Source of the DNA: Clostridia bacterium
Lineage (GTDB): Bacteria > Bacillota > Clostridia > UMGS1883
Direction: 5' to 3'
NCBI GenBank assembly: GCA_017505525.1
Contig: JAFVPB010000011.1
Location: 1-64,000, forward strand
Length of the DNA stretch: 64,000 nt
Position numbers and translations under genes: made by a program. Every line of letters starts with the position of its first letter. Position 1 is the first letter of the stretch. Shown one piece after another: positions 43,213-52,382 of the stretch. The notes under the pieces are model-generated. The model ran no database searches, had not been told where the DNA came from, and saw only the letters and a program-made list of their open reading frames with translations.

Positions 43213-46038
43213 ATGGATCAGTTTGCACAGATAGCCGCAAATGGTATAGGAGGCAGAATGGAGCTTCTTGAAATGCAGAATCCGCAGGAATTTAGTGAAA
43301 ATGTAGTTGCTTTAAAGGATACGCTGGATTTTCCAATTAAAACCAATGCTAAAATGTCGTCAAAAAAAGAGCTGATGGAAGAGCTTGAAAAAATGAAGAA
43401 AAAATACAGTTGCTTTTTGGAAAACCATGCGCCATCATGTGTGAATTTACGCAAAAGAATTGATGTAAAGAATTTTATCTGCGATGGTAAAAAAGTGGAT
43501 ATTCCAGAATATGGCGGACCTATGGGTGCAGCTAAAAAAACATATATAAAGGAAATAGAAATTCCGCAGATTAAAGAGGGGCAGACTGCATTTATACATT
43601 TTAACGGAGCAGATTACAGGGCGGTTGTGTATTTAAACAACACCTTTATAGGTGAGCATGAGGGCTTTTTTTCCCCTTTTGAATTTGAGATAACAGAAAT
43701 TGTTAAAAACGGAGAAAACACCATTAAGGTTGAGCTTTTCAATGATTATATATTCCGCGGAAACGGGCTTAACGGCACTCCAAGACTTGAGGGGGATAAA
43801 CTCTATGCCGCAACAGGCTTAGGTTGGGATGATCCCGAGGAGGGTTGGCATCATTGTCCTGCAGGAATGGGGATTTTTGATGATGTATATATTGAAATAA
43901 GAAACGAAATTCATATATCCGATATTTTTGTGCGTCCCCTTAAAAATAAGGCGGAGCTTTGGATAGAGGTTGAAAGTAAATCTTATCAGAACATAAATGC
44001 AGAGATTGTTTTTTCGGTGTATGGGCAGAATTTTAAGGAAACAGTTTTTGAAAACAAAAGGTACATTCCCGAAACCGTGCAAAAGGTTGGAATGGGTGAT
44101 ACTTTAACGGAAGCTGCGTGGAGCAAAACTCTGGGAAAAGGCATTTCTATGCCTCTTAAACACGGAAAAAACCTTTATAAGATACCATTTGAAATGAAAA
44201 ACGCAAAATTGTGGGAGCTTGAAACGCCCTATCTTTACAATATACAGGCATCGGTTGTTGTGGATGGAGAGGTAACTGATTCCAAATCCCAGCATTTTGG
44301 AATGCGCGAATTTACTCAGGATATTGATAGCGAAATAAAGGGTATGTTCTATCTGAACGGAAGAAAAATCCGCTTGCGCGGTGCCAACACAATGGGATTT
44401 GAGCAGCAGGATGTAATGAGAGGCGATACAGAGCAGCTGATTGAGGATATTTTGCTTGCAAAAATCTGCAATATGAATTTTTTAAGATTGACCCAGCGCC
44501 CCGTTCAGGATAAGGTGTATGAATATTGCGACAAGCTTGGGCTTATGACACAAAGCGACCTGCCTCTTTTTGGATGTATGCGCAGATTTAAAGTCCCCGA
44601 AGGAATCCGTCAGGCAGAAGAAACGGAAAGAATTATAAGAAAGCACCCATGCAACGTGGTTTTAACCTACATCAACGAGCCTTTTCCCAATGCGCAGAAT
44701 TCACCTCACCGACATTTGGAAAGATTTGAGCTTGAAAACTTTTTCGCCTGCTGTGATTTAATTGTAAAGCAATCAAATCCCGATCGTGTGATTAAGCACG
44801 TAGACGGAGATTACGATCCACCCACAGAAAGTATGCCGGATAATCATTGTTATCCTATGTGGTACAACGGCCACGGAATAGATATCGGAAAGCTTCATCG
44901 TGGATACTGGCTTCCCGTTCTTCCGAAATGGTACTATGGTTGTGGCGAGTATGGAGCAGAGGGGTTGGATTCGCTTGAGGTTATGGAAAAATTTTATCCA
45001 AAGGAATGGATGGCAGAGCCGTTTGATCCGAAAAATATTGTAAGGGCACAAACGGGAGATTTCCACTACTTCTTTTATGAAACACCCGAAGGACTTGAAA
45101 ACTGGATAGAAAAAAGCCAGGAACATCAGGCGCTTGCAACAAAAATGATGACAGAGGCATTCCGGCGCAACAACCGAATGGTTTCAAATGCCATACACCT
45201 GTTTATAGATGCGTGGCCGAGCGGTTGGATGAAAACAATAATGGATTGTCTCAGAAATCCCAAAAAGGCATATTTTGCTTATCGCGATAGCCTTTCTCCT
45301 ATAATGCTTTCTCTTCGTACAGACCGTTTTACATATGTGATGGGAGAAACGGCGGAAATTGAAATATATCTCTGCAACGATACAAACAAAGAAGAAGAAT
45401 ATACCCTGGTGTGCGAGCTTTATGACGGAAGCGGTAAATTAATAAAGAAAAACGAAGAAAAGGTATATTCAAACGATTGCAGTTCAAAATATGTTGCAAC
45501 GGCACAATTCAGCGTAAATACAAATTCCGACAGGGAAAGTGTTACGTTAAAGGCTATTTTAATGGATATTAACAACAATGTAGTTAATTATTCAGAACAG
45601 AAATGTGAATATTTTGCAGATTGCAAAATAGAAGAAAATGATAATATTGTGCTGATAGAAAAGCTTAGTGCAGGAGTATACGAGATAGCAGGGGAGACGG
45701 TTGTTGTAAAAGAATGCGGAATGCATCCGCTTCATTTTGCATCAAGAAACTCAAACCATAGCGCAGTAGAGGAGTTTGAGTCAAGGGATTTTGCATATTG
45801 GTATAATAAAGAAGCCGATATGATAACGCCCATTATGAATGCAACTTTCACGGCAGAGGGCTTTACGCCTGTTATCACAAGCGGAAACAAAAACAACGAT
45901 GGAGTGTGGGAAAAAGTATTGGCCGTTGCAGAAAAATATTACGAGGGGAAGCGCTATGTGATTTGTCAGCTTGATTTAAGGTGTGAAAATCCTGTTGCAA
46001 AAAGATTTAAAAGGAATTTGTTGAAAGGCAATATTTAA
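43213..46038 (+). CDS. Glycoside hydrolase family 2 enzyme
   Basis: This 941-residue protein has the GH2 order: jelly-roll sugar-binding domain (about 95-230, with FIHFNGADYRAVVYLNNTFIGEHEGFFSPFEFEIT), immunoglobulin-like domain, a TIM barrel (about 370-650) with the acid/base pair N-E489 in LTYINEP and a nucleophile candidate E579 in GCGEYGAEG, and C-terminal beta domains. There is no signal peptide, so it acts in the cytosol on imported oligosaccharides. The N-K pair that grips the carboxylate in beta-glucuronidases is not evident, so the specificity is open. It heads a four-gene operon. Confidence 0.88.
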   Translation: MDQFAQIAANGIGGRMELLEMQNPQEFSENVVALKDTLDFPIKTNAKMSSKKELMEELEKMKKKYSCFLENHAPSCVNLRKRIDVKNFICDGKKVDIPEYGGPMGAAKKTYIKEIEIPQIKEGQTAFIHFNGADYRAVVYLNNTFIGEHEGFFSPFEFEITEIVKNGENTIKVELFNDYIFRGNGLNGTPRLEGDKLYAATGLGWDDPEEGWHHCPAGMGIFDDVYIEIRNEIHISDIFVRPLKNKAELWIEVESKSYQNINAEIVFSVYGQNFKETVFENKRYIPETVQKVGMGDTLTEAAWSKTLGKGISMPLKHGKNLYKIPFEMKNAKLWELETPYLYNIQASVVVDGEVTDSKSQHFGMREFTQDIDSEIKGMFYLNGRKIRLRGANTMGFEQQDVMRGDTEQLIEDILLAKICNMNFLRLTQRPVQDKVYEYCDKLGLMTQSDLPLFGCMRRFKVPEGIRQAEETERIIRKHPCNVVLTYINEPFPNAQNSPHRHLERFELENFFACCDLIVKQSNPDRVIKHVDGDYDPPTESMPDNHCYPMWYNGHGIDIGKLHRGYWLPVLPKWYYGCGEYGAEGLDSLEVMEKFYPKEWMAEPFDPKNIVRAQTGDFHYFFYETPEGLENWIEKSQEHQALATKMMTEAFRRNNRMVSNAIHLFIDAWPSGWMKTIMDCLRNPKKAYFAYRDSLSPIMLSLRTDRFTYVMGETAEIEIYLCNDTNKEEEYTLVCELYDGSGKLIKKNEEKVYSNDCSSKYVATAQFSVNTNSDRESVTLKAILMDINNNVVNYSEQKCEYFADCKIEENDNIVLIEKLSAGVYEIAGETVVVKECGMHPLHFASRNSNHSAVEEFESRDFAYWYNKEADMITPIMNATFTAEGFTPVITSGNKNNDGVWEKVLAVAEKYYEGKRYVICQLDLRCENPVAKRFKRNLLKGNI

Positions 46039-46055
46039 ACGGGGAGCGAAATAAA

Positions 46056-47189
46056 GTGCTTGTAACTGATAAAGAAAAATTATTATTTTATTATACAGAA
46101 AAAAGAATGTGGCAGGGGATTCCCTCTGTTGAAGTAACAAAAAGCGGAAGAATTTTTGCCACGTTTTACAGCGGAAATATAAAAGAAACATTTGGGAATT
46201 TCTGTGTTTTGGTAAAAAGTAATGATGGCGGAAAAACTTTTACAGAGCCTGTTGCAGCAGCCGATGCAGGAAAAAAGGCAAGGTGCTTCGATAGTTGCCT
46301 GTGGATAGATCCTTTGGGAAGATTGTGGTTTATATGGAGTGCGATGCCTGAACTTATGGTATACGCAACAATATGCGACAATCCCGATAAAGAAACTCTT
46401 TCGTGGAGAGAACCTTTTAAAATCGGATATGGAATTATGATGAATAAACCTACCGTAGCTTCTGATGGATCGTGGCTCTTTCCGATTGCAGTGTGGAAAA
46501 AAGAAAGTGTAGCACTTCTCGGAGAAGAATTCGATAATAAAAATATTGAAGAAAGATTAGCTTTTGTATACAAAACAGCAGACAACGGAAAAAGCTTTGT
46601 TAAAACCGGCGGTGTGGATGCCGACGAGAGAACTTTCGACGAGCATATGCTGCTCGAGAAAAATGACGGAAGCTTAAAAATGTTTGTTAGAACAAGCTAT
46701 GGAATATGCGAAAGCACTTCTGAAGACGGAGGCTATACGTGGACAAATGGATCAAACAGTAAATTGATATCTCCAAATTCCAGATTTTTTATAAGACGGC
46801 TTAAATCGGGGAGAGTGCTCCTTATAAGCAATAATGACAGTGAAGAGAGAAAAAATCTTACGGCATTTCTATCAGATGATGATTGCGCGTCCTGGAAATG
46901 GAGTATATGCCTTGACGAAAGAAATTTCGTTTCTTATCCCGATGCCGCAGAGGGCGAAGACGGGTATATTTATATAGTATACGACCGCGAAAGAGGCTCG
47001 GTGTGTAAGAGCCTAGAAGAGCTTCTTGAAAACAACAGAGAAATCCTTCTCGCAAAAATTTCGGAGGAAGATATTATTGCGGGAAAACTTGTGTGCCCCG
47101 AAAGCAGGGAAAAAATTGTGATAAGCAAGCTTTCGGGCTACAATGGTGATCTTGTATACTTATATGAAAATAAAGGTGGGGGGAACTGA
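46056..47189 (+). CDS. Sialidase-fold (BNR repeat) protein
   Basis: This 377-residue protein has the Asp-box repeats of the six-bladed sialidase fold: VKSNDGGKTF, KTADNGKSF, TSEDGGYTW and LSDDDCASWKW. It has no signal peptide, so it is cytosolic, unlike secreted sialidases. The conserved arginine triad of GH33 could not be confirmed by eye; proteins of this type are also found among uronic-acid hydrolases and lyases. It starts with GTG behind GGGGAGCG, 17 bases after the GH2 gene. Sugar processing with its neighbours is inferred. Confidence 0.75.
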   Translation: MLVTDKEKLLFYYTEKRMWQGIPSVEVTKSGRIFATFYSGNIKETFGNFCVLVKSNDGGKTFTEPVAAADAGKKARCFDSCLWIDPLGRLWFIWSAMPELMVYATICDNPDKETLSWREPFKIGYGIMMNKPTVASDGSWLFPIAVWKKESVALLGEEFDNKNIEERLAFVYKTADNGKSFVKTGGVDADERTFDEHMLLEKNDGSLKMFVRTSYGICESTSEDGGYTWTNGSNSKLISPNSRFFIRRLKSGRVLLISNNDSEERKNLTAFLSDDDCASWKWSICLDERNFVSYPDAAEGEDGYIYIVYDRERGSVCKSLEELLENNREILLAKISEEDIIAGKLVCPESREKIVISKLSGYNGDLVYLYENKGGGN

Positions 47190-47191
47190 AA

Positions 47192-47845
47192 ATGAAAAGT
47201 GCAATAATAAATGAAATTATAAAAAACAAAATAATAGTAATTGTAAGAGGTGTGGAAAAAGAAAAATTAATACCGCTTGCAACAGCAATGTATAACGGCG
47301 GGATAAGGCTAATTGAATTAACTTACAGTGCCGACGGCAAAGTGAGCGACAGCGAAACGGCTTCTTGCATTAATATGCTTTCTGAAGAATTTGAGGGAAA
47401 AATGATAATTGGTGCAGGAACTGTTTTAAATGAAAAACAAGTTGAACTTACAAAGAACGCAGGCGGGAAATTTATAATATCGCCCGATACAAATGAGGCT
47501 GTTATAAAAAAGACGGCTTCGATGGGAATGGTTTCTATCCCCGGAGCGCTTACGCCCACGGAAATTCAAACGGCTCATAGCTACGGGGCAGATTTTGTTA
47601 AATTATTCCCTATTACAAGCATGGGAAGTGGATATGTGAAAGCCATTAAAGCACCTCTTTCACATATCAGACTGCTTGCCGTAGGCGGAATTGATGAAAA
47701 TAATATGAAGGATTACCTTAAATCAGGGATAAATGGCTTTGGAATAGGCTCAAACATTGTTGATAAGAAGATGATAGAAGCACAAGATTATTCTGCTATA
47801 GAAAAACTTGCTAAAAAATATGTAAAGGCGGTTGAGAAAAAATGA
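47192..47845 (+). CDS. KDPG/KDPGal-type aldolase
   Basis: This 217-residue class I aldolase splits 2-dehydro-3-deoxy-6-phosphogluconate or -galactonate to pyruvate and glyceraldehyde 3-phosphate. Signatures are IVIVRGVEKEKLIPLATAMYNGGIRLIELTY, the phosphate-binding GAGTVLNEKQVE and the Schiff-base lysine in DFVKLFPITSMG, with LLAVGGIDENN. The adjacent kinase gene suggests KDPGal (DgoA-like) as substrate. It overlaps the kinase gene by four bases. Confidence 0.9.
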   Translation: MKSAIINEIIKNKIIVIVRGVEKEKLIPLATAMYNGGIRLIELTYSADGKVSDSETASCINMLSEEFEGKMIIGAGTVLNEKQVELTKNAGGKFIISPDTNEAVIKKTASMGMVSIPGALTPTEIQTAHSYGADFVKLFPITSMGSGYVKAIKAPLSHIRLLAVGGIDENNMKDYLKSGINGFGIGSNIVDKKMIEAQDYSAIEKLAKKYVKAVEKK

Positions 47846-48780
47846 GCTTTTATATAACTATTGATGGTGGCACAACAAATACGCGAATTAATCTTGTTAA
47901 AGACAATAATGTTGTTGATGCAATAAAAATAAATGTTGGTGCAAAAAAGGGCATCGATGGGAAAACACTTTTAATTGCAGAAATTAAAAGTGCCATTGAA
48001 GAAGTATTAAGTAAAAATAATTTGCAGGAAAGCAATATTCACCGCATATTGGCTTCGGGGATGCTTACTTCAGAATTTGGTCTTTGCAACCTTGAACATA
48101 TAAAAACACCTGCAGGAATAAAGGAACTTCACAATAGTATGTATGAAACACAGCTTGAAGAAATATCGTCAATTCCCTTTGTTTTTGTGAGGGGCGTTAA
48201 AACAGACGGAAACGACATTGCAAGCATCGACATAATGCGTGGCGAAGAGACAGAGCTTATGGGAATTATTAATAATGAGTATGCCGACTGTATGTATGTT
48301 CTTCCCGGCTCTCATTCCAAACTTATAAAAACTGATAAAGAAGGAAGAATAATCGATTTTACAACAATGCTTACAGGCGAAATGATATCTGCACTTTCAG
48401 AAAATACCATTTTAAAAGATGCAGTTGATTTAAACGGCGCTGCATTGGATTGCGAGTATCTTTTAAAAGGTTATGATTTTTCAAAAGAAAATGGATTTAA
48501 TAAAGCTCTTTTTAAGGTAAGAATTTTAAAAAGTATTTTTGCTTTGGAAAAGGAAAAAATCTACAGCTTCTTTCTGGGGGCGGTTCTTTGTGATGAAATT
48601 AAAGAAATTATAAAAAGCGATGCCAAAACCATAGTCATTGGTGGAAGAAATCAAATAAAAAATGCTATGAATGAAATTTTGAAACAAAAAGCCAATAAGG
48701 TCGTCAGAATAATAGCAGATTCCGAGGTGGATAAATCTGTAATTCTTGGAATAATAAAAATTTACGAAGAAAAGCTTTAA
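47842..48780 (+). CDS. dgoK: 2-dehydro-3-deoxygalactonokinase
   Basis: DgoK phosphorylates 2-dehydro-3-deoxygalactonate, the step before the aldolase. The 312-residue protein has YITIDGGTTNTRINLV (phosphate-1 motif of the ASKHA fold), ILASGMLTSEFGL, VRGVKTDG, DIMRGEETELMG, LPGSHSKLIKTDKEG and MLTGEMISALSENTIL, which define the DgoK family. A shared ATGA junction couples it to the aldolase. Together they convert a sugar acid into pyruvate and glyceraldehyde 3-phosphate. Confidence 0.92.
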   Translation: MSFYITIDGGTTNTRINLVKDNNVVDAIKINVGAKKGIDGKTLLIAEIKSAIEEVLSKNNLQESNIHRILASGMLTSEFGLCNLEHIKTPAGIKELHNSMYETQLEEISSIPFVFVRGVKTDGNDIASIDIMRGEETELMGIINNEYADCMYVLPGSHSKLIKTDKEGRIIDFTTMLTGEMISALSENTILKDAVDLNGAALDCEYLLKGYDFSKENGFNKALFKVRILKSIFALEKEKIYSFFLGAVLCDEIKEIIKSDAKTIVIGGRNQIKNAMNEILKQKANKVVRIIADSEVDKSVILGIIKIYEEKL

Positions 48781-48857
48781 TAAAAAACGTATATAATGGT
48801 GTTTCCGTCTAATTTTGCTGCGGCAATTCGGCTTTGTCTGCTTAGATTTGTGAAATA

Positions 48858-48887
48858 AAAAACCACAACCAAACGGTTGTGGTTTTT
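48858..48887. terminator. Terminator after dgoK
   Basis: AAAAACCACAACC (48858-48870) pairs with GGTTGTGGTTTTT (48875-48887) around AAAC. The core CCACAACC/GGTTGTGG is also that of the rpsI terminator at 54653, which suggests the two became separated by insertion of the element between them. Confidence 0.88.
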
Positions 48888-48897
48888 CTGTATGTTC

Positions 48898-48928
48898 TGT
48901 AAGATATAAAAGTTATCTCTTTGAGTTC
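48898..48928. repeat. Left attachment-site-like repeat
   Basis: It starts TGTAAGATA and has TTATCTCTTTG at the position where the rpsI copy (54685-54715) has TTATCTTTTGC. About 19 of 31 positions match without gaps. On the minus strand it contains codons S-K-R-stop, the invariant end of ribosomal protein S9. Confidence 0.5.
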
Positions 48929-49050
48929 TATAGAGAGTGTCTGATATTGTTATAAATCACCTGAAAACGCCTTAAACAGTAGGTTTTGTATAACCTATTG
49001 TTTATTTTTTTGCCGTAATGTATGTATTCTCTGAAGTTTTCAATATCGTG

Positions 49051-49071
49051 TTGTGGCAAATTTGTGGCAAA
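49051..49071 (+). repeat. Arm-type repeat, left end
   Basis: Two direct copies of TTGTGGCAAA, 11 bases apart. The same 21 bases occur in the same orientation at 54623-54643. Tandem short repeats inside both ends are typical binding sites for the N-terminal arm domain of tyrosine integrases. Confidence 0.75.
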
Positions 49072-49082
49072 CTCTTTACACA

Positions 49083-50114
49083 TTAACAATCAGCTTCATT
49101 GTAAGCAGAAGTATCTTTTAATCGTTTAAGTTCCAGGTCGAAATCTGATTCTATTTTTTGGGTCTTGTTAAACGTTTCATATTCCTGTCCTGCCTTTTCC
49201 AATGCCTGCCTTCGAGAAATTTTGCCGTGATCTTTTAATATCTGATATCTGCGGAAAGACAGAAATTCATTGATGCTTTCAGCAAACTCTGTCATTGTAA
49301 AGGTGTTTTCTCTTTCTATTAAATCTTCTATGTAGTCAAAATAACCTGAGACCGTACGTTCCAGACGAGAGATTTCTTTTTCTGTCAAATAATTTTTTGC
49401 AATCACAACATCTGATTTTAATATTCTACCATCCGGAGCATTTTTCCATGTAGTAAGCCCCATATGCTCTTTGTTGCTATCTGCGTTTGTGTAAATGATT
49501 TCAGCAGCAGTTTGTCCGGTTATCGCGTAATGAAATTTATTTTGTACCATAGCATAAAATTCGTGTGTGATTTGCGCAGTTTTATCATAATCGATACTGC
49601 ATTCTGCGAAGATATCCGTAATCTGTTGCCAAATACGTCGCTCACTCGCTCTGATGGAACGAACGCGCTCTAACAATTCACGGAAATAATCTTTACCAAA
49701 GGCTGCTTTTCCTTGCTTTAAACGCTCATCATCCAAGGCAAAACCTTTAATCATATATTCTTTTAAAACACCTGTTGCCCAAATACGAAACTGTGTTGCT
49801 CGACGAGAATTAACTCGATATCCTACGGAAATAATTGCATCAATATTATAGAAATTTGTTTCCTTGGTTTGCGTTTTATCTGGAATTGCCCCATGGACAG
49901 TGGTTGTTTCCATTTTGGAAACAACCACTTGTTCGTCCAATTCGCCTTCATCAAATATGTTTTTTAAGTGCTTACTAATTGCCGGAACTTGCACATCAAA
50001 CAATTCTGCCATTGCCTTTTGAGTAAGCCAGATAGTTTCGTCTTTAATTACCGCATTGACAGAGACATCGCCCTCTGCGGATTGATAAATCAAAAAGTGA
50101 AAATCATTTTTCAT
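49083..50114 (-). CDS. RhuM family protein
   Basis: This 343-residue protein matches the RhuM (virulence-associated) family found on many mobile elements: VNAVIKDETIWLTQKAMAELFDVQVPAISKHLKNIFDEGEL is a helix-turn-helix-like N-terminus, followed by NFYNIDAIISVGYRVNSRRATQFRIWATGVLKEYMIKGFALDDERL and the C-terminal Fic-like TNADSNKEHMGLTTWKNAPDG segment. Its biochemical role is unknown; abundance on islands suggests defence or element maintenance. The start at 50114 follows AAAGGTT. Confidence 0.88.
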   Translation of the reverse strand: MKNDFHFLIYQSAEGDVSVNAVIKDETIWLTQKAMAELFDVQVPAISKHLKNIFDEGELDEQVVVSKMETTTVHGAIPDKTQTKETNFYNIDAIISVGYRVNSRRATQFRIWATGVLKEYMIKGFALDDERLKQGKAAFGKDYFRELLERVRSIRASERRIWQQITDIFAECSIDYDKTAQITHEFYAMVQNKFHYAITGQTAAEIIYTNADSNKEHMGLTTWKNAPDGRILKSDVVIAKNYLTEKEISRLERTVSGYFDYIEDLIERENTFTMTEFAESINEFLSFRRYQILKDHGKISRRQALEKAGQEYETFNKTQKIESDFDLELKRLKDTSAYNEADC

Positions 50115-50376
50115 TCTTATAACCTTTCTATGTGAAACTTTAATAATCAAAATTTGTAAATGACGACTATAAATTCACCATAGTATCAATTGTTCTTGTT
50201 TGATTATATCATATAGTTTATTAAAAAGCAATAAACCTCATATAAAATGATTTACGGTAAATTTTCAAAAGAATATACCTCAAACTGCTTTGCATTGTGG
50301 CAACTTTGTATATGTAATAAAGTGCTTTTCATTATTTGTCAAGAATAACTTCGGATTGTGTTGTTTATATTAGCTT

Positions 50377-51450
50377 TCAATCACACCATTCCTCATACAG
50401 CTCCAATGGAGTTGGAATATATCCATAATCAAACAACTTTACAACTTCGGTTGTGGCGGTTACATAACTGGTGTCTATATTAGTGAGCATCCAAAGCATA
50501 CGGTTAAAGACCTTTTTGTTCATACATTTTTTGTACATTGAAATTGCCTTTGCTGCACTTCTGAAATGGTTGGAATACTCTATAAATTCTTTTAGCAGCT
50601 CTGCGTTTTCAGGTTTGTATTCTCCCATTTCAATTCTTTTCAAAGCCCCTGAAAGAGTGCAGATTTTTCCGTCGTTACATATTCTTGAAAGATAGTATCT
50701 GAATAAGTAATCTCCGATTTCTGTAGAAGCGTTCATAAAATCATTAATGCTTTTCAGTTTGTATTTCTTTTTTAGTTCACTCACTTTACCTTCCATACAA
50801 CGAATTTCCATACGCACTACGTTTTCAGCTTTCTTTATTTCTGATTTGGGAAAGATGGTTTTATTTTTGCCCTTTTGCTCTTTAATCATCTGTCGCTGTT
50901 TGTTATATATAGAGATTGCAACATAGTGGTCATTGTATACTGTAAAATCATCCTTCATAGGCTTTGTTCTCTTTGCCTTTTTATCGTATGTTTCATATAG
51001 CTGTAGATGATTCGGAACATTTGCTCGCTTCATTGTTTTTATATAAGCCTTTACCTGCTCCTGGTTGTCAAGTTCTGCATTAATACAAAAGTCAATTCTT
51101 CTCATTTTGCATTCCTTGAGAGTAGGAAGCATCTTGCATTTATAGTGGAGAAGAGAATCCACTTCTTTTTCTAATTCTTCATAATTGTCTGTATCAAAAA
51201 GCCCGACAAAGTCATCATTATCTATGACTCGTCGGGCTGATATTCTATATATGATATTGTAGGTAAAATAGTCTTTCTTTCGGGTTATAAACATTTTAAT
51301 CAGAATGCCTTTATCAGAAATTCCCCAATAGCTCATTCCGTTTGATGCTTTTGCCCATTTGGATGGGTCCGCATTTTTAAGCTTCTCTTGGATGAAATAG
51401 TACTCATCTCCGGGAACAGTGCAAGTTACTTCAAATGTATGTATAGTCAT
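50377..51450 (-). CDS. Putative replication initiator / MobT-like relaxase
   Basis: This 357-residue protein is not firmly recognised. It has KMRRIDFCINAELDNQEQVKAYIKTM, like the RxDxAxD strand of the Rep_trans family, and a later YVAISIYNKQRQM that resembles the catalytic YxxxYDK region. Length fits that family (330-400), which includes both plasmid initiators and the MobT relaxases of Tn916-like elements. Position on a small integrase-bearing element supports a role in replication or mobilisation. A GGAGG site precedes the ATG. Confidence 0.45.
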   Translation of the reverse strand: MTIHTFEVTCTVPGDEYYFIQEKLKNADPSKWAKASNGMSYWGISDKGILIKMFITRKKDYFTYNIIYRISARRVIDNDDFVGLFDTDNYEELEKEVDSLLHYKCKMLPTLKECKMRRIDFCINAELDNQEQVKAYIKTMKRANVPNHLQLYETYDKKAKRTKPMKDDFTVYNDHYVAISIYNKQRQMIKEQKGKNKTIFPKSEIKKAENVVRMEIRCMEGKVSELKKKYKLKSINDFMNASTEIGDYLFRYYLSRICNDGKICTLSGALKRIEMGEYKPENAELLKEFIEYSNHFRSAAKAISMYKKCMNKKVFNRMLWMLTNIDTSYVTATTEVVKLFDYGYIPTPLELYEEWCD

Positions 51451-51516
51451 TGTAAATACCTCCGTGAATTAATTTGTATTAATATATTTTATACGCATTT
51501 TTATTTATGTAATAGT

Positions 51517-51873
51517 ATGATTTATAACGGTATTTATAAAATACATAAAGACGGCGCAGACAAAATTCATACAAAGGAAAAAATTTACGATTATATCTGG
51601 GTTGGAGAAGGAGTTAAGAGCATAGATAGTGTTCGTGAGCGTACAAAGGTTTACGAGCCGTATGTTGTGCCTGATTTTAATTTCAAAACTGATAATGAGG
51701 CCGAAAGATATTTGAATACTATGCTTAACTACTATAAAGGGTTGTGCTTAAAGGCCGCTAATTGCAAAATAAATTTTAAAGATGGTACATATTATATGAT
51801 GAAGTCGGAGAACCGGGACTTTGAACTATCAAGTATTTATCTAAACTATAACTCAAATAACTTCGAAACATAG
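51517..51873 (+). CDS. Hypothetical protein of the element
   Basis: An open frame of 118 residues beginning MIYNGIYKIHKDGADKIHTKEKIYDYIWVGEG and ending SSIYLNYNSNNFET. No family is recognised. It has no strong ribosome binding site, and its frame is open further upstream to 51388 over the Rep gene start. It is divergent from the Rep gene and ends 312 bases before the excisionase gene. It may be a real accessory gene, but evidence is limited to its length and mixed amino-acid composition. Confidence 0.4.
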   Translation: MIYNGIYKIHKDGADKIHTKEKIYDYIWVGEGVKSIDSVRERTKVYEPYVVPDFNFKTDNEAERYLNTMLNYYKGLCLKAANCKINFKDGTYYMMKSENRDFELSSIYLNYNSNNFET

Positions 51874-52184
51874 AAAGGAGGTGCGAAACCCGCATAAAAT
51901 ATAGAGTTTTAGGCTTCGAAGTTCCGTAATATTTTAATGTTTTAAACTTCGAAAATGCCTTTGGAGATTGAGACAATAAACTGCCTACAACTGTAAGCGA
52001 GGCAAGGATAAAATATCGGGAAAATAACTTGATATCAAGTTAAGGTAATCTAACAATCCGGTGGCGCAATTGCCATCGGGAATTACACCGCAGAGGAGGT
52101 GGAAACACCCTTGGGTATATAGACGTAATTCGCCGTACTATATACGAAGAGGATAGCGAAAATATATTTTGTGAGGTAAACAAT
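51874..52184 (+). other. Leader region of the excisionase gene
   Basis: This 311-base gap has no gene of normal size. It holds AAAGGAGGTG close after the previous stop, the palindrome CTTGATATCAAG near 52030-52041, a second AGGAGGTGG near 52094, and GTATATAG/CTATATAC (52115-52122/52138-52145). Such features could form regulatory RNA or excision-protein binding sites. Confidence 0.4.
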
Positions 52185-52370
52185 ATGGAAAAAACTATGC
52201 CAAAAATGATGACAGTAAGACAAATAGCAAAAACGGGACTTCTCCCGGAGAATACAATAAGAGTAATGCTCAAAAACGGGCAGATACAAGCCGTGTATTC
52301 CGGCAAAAAGGCTCTCATAAACTTTGATAATTTATGTGATTATCTAAGAACTTTGACCGTTACAGCATAA
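52185..52370 (+). CDS. Excisionase-like helix-turn-helix protein
   Basis: This 61-residue protein has a winged-helix excisionase pattern: MTVRQIAKTGLLPENTIRVMLKNGQIQAVYSGKKALINFDNLCDYL. In Tn916-like elements a small protein of this kind directs the integrase to excise. It lies 12 bases upstream of the integrase gene, as usual, with GTGAGGT as binding site. Confidence 0.82.
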   Translation: MEKTMPKMMTVRQIAKTGLLPENTIRVMLKNGQIQAVYSGKKALINFDNLCDYLRTLTVTA

Positions 52371-52382
52371 GGGGGACTAATA

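Noticed and set aside
43213-46038. Beta-glucuronidase as specific name for the GH2 enzyme
   Set aside because: The spacing of the glutamates fits, but the N-x-K motif for the glucuronate carboxylate is not visible.
46166-46585. 139-codon minus-strand frame
   Set aside because: Antisense to the sialidase-fold gene; the sense frame has clear Asp boxes.
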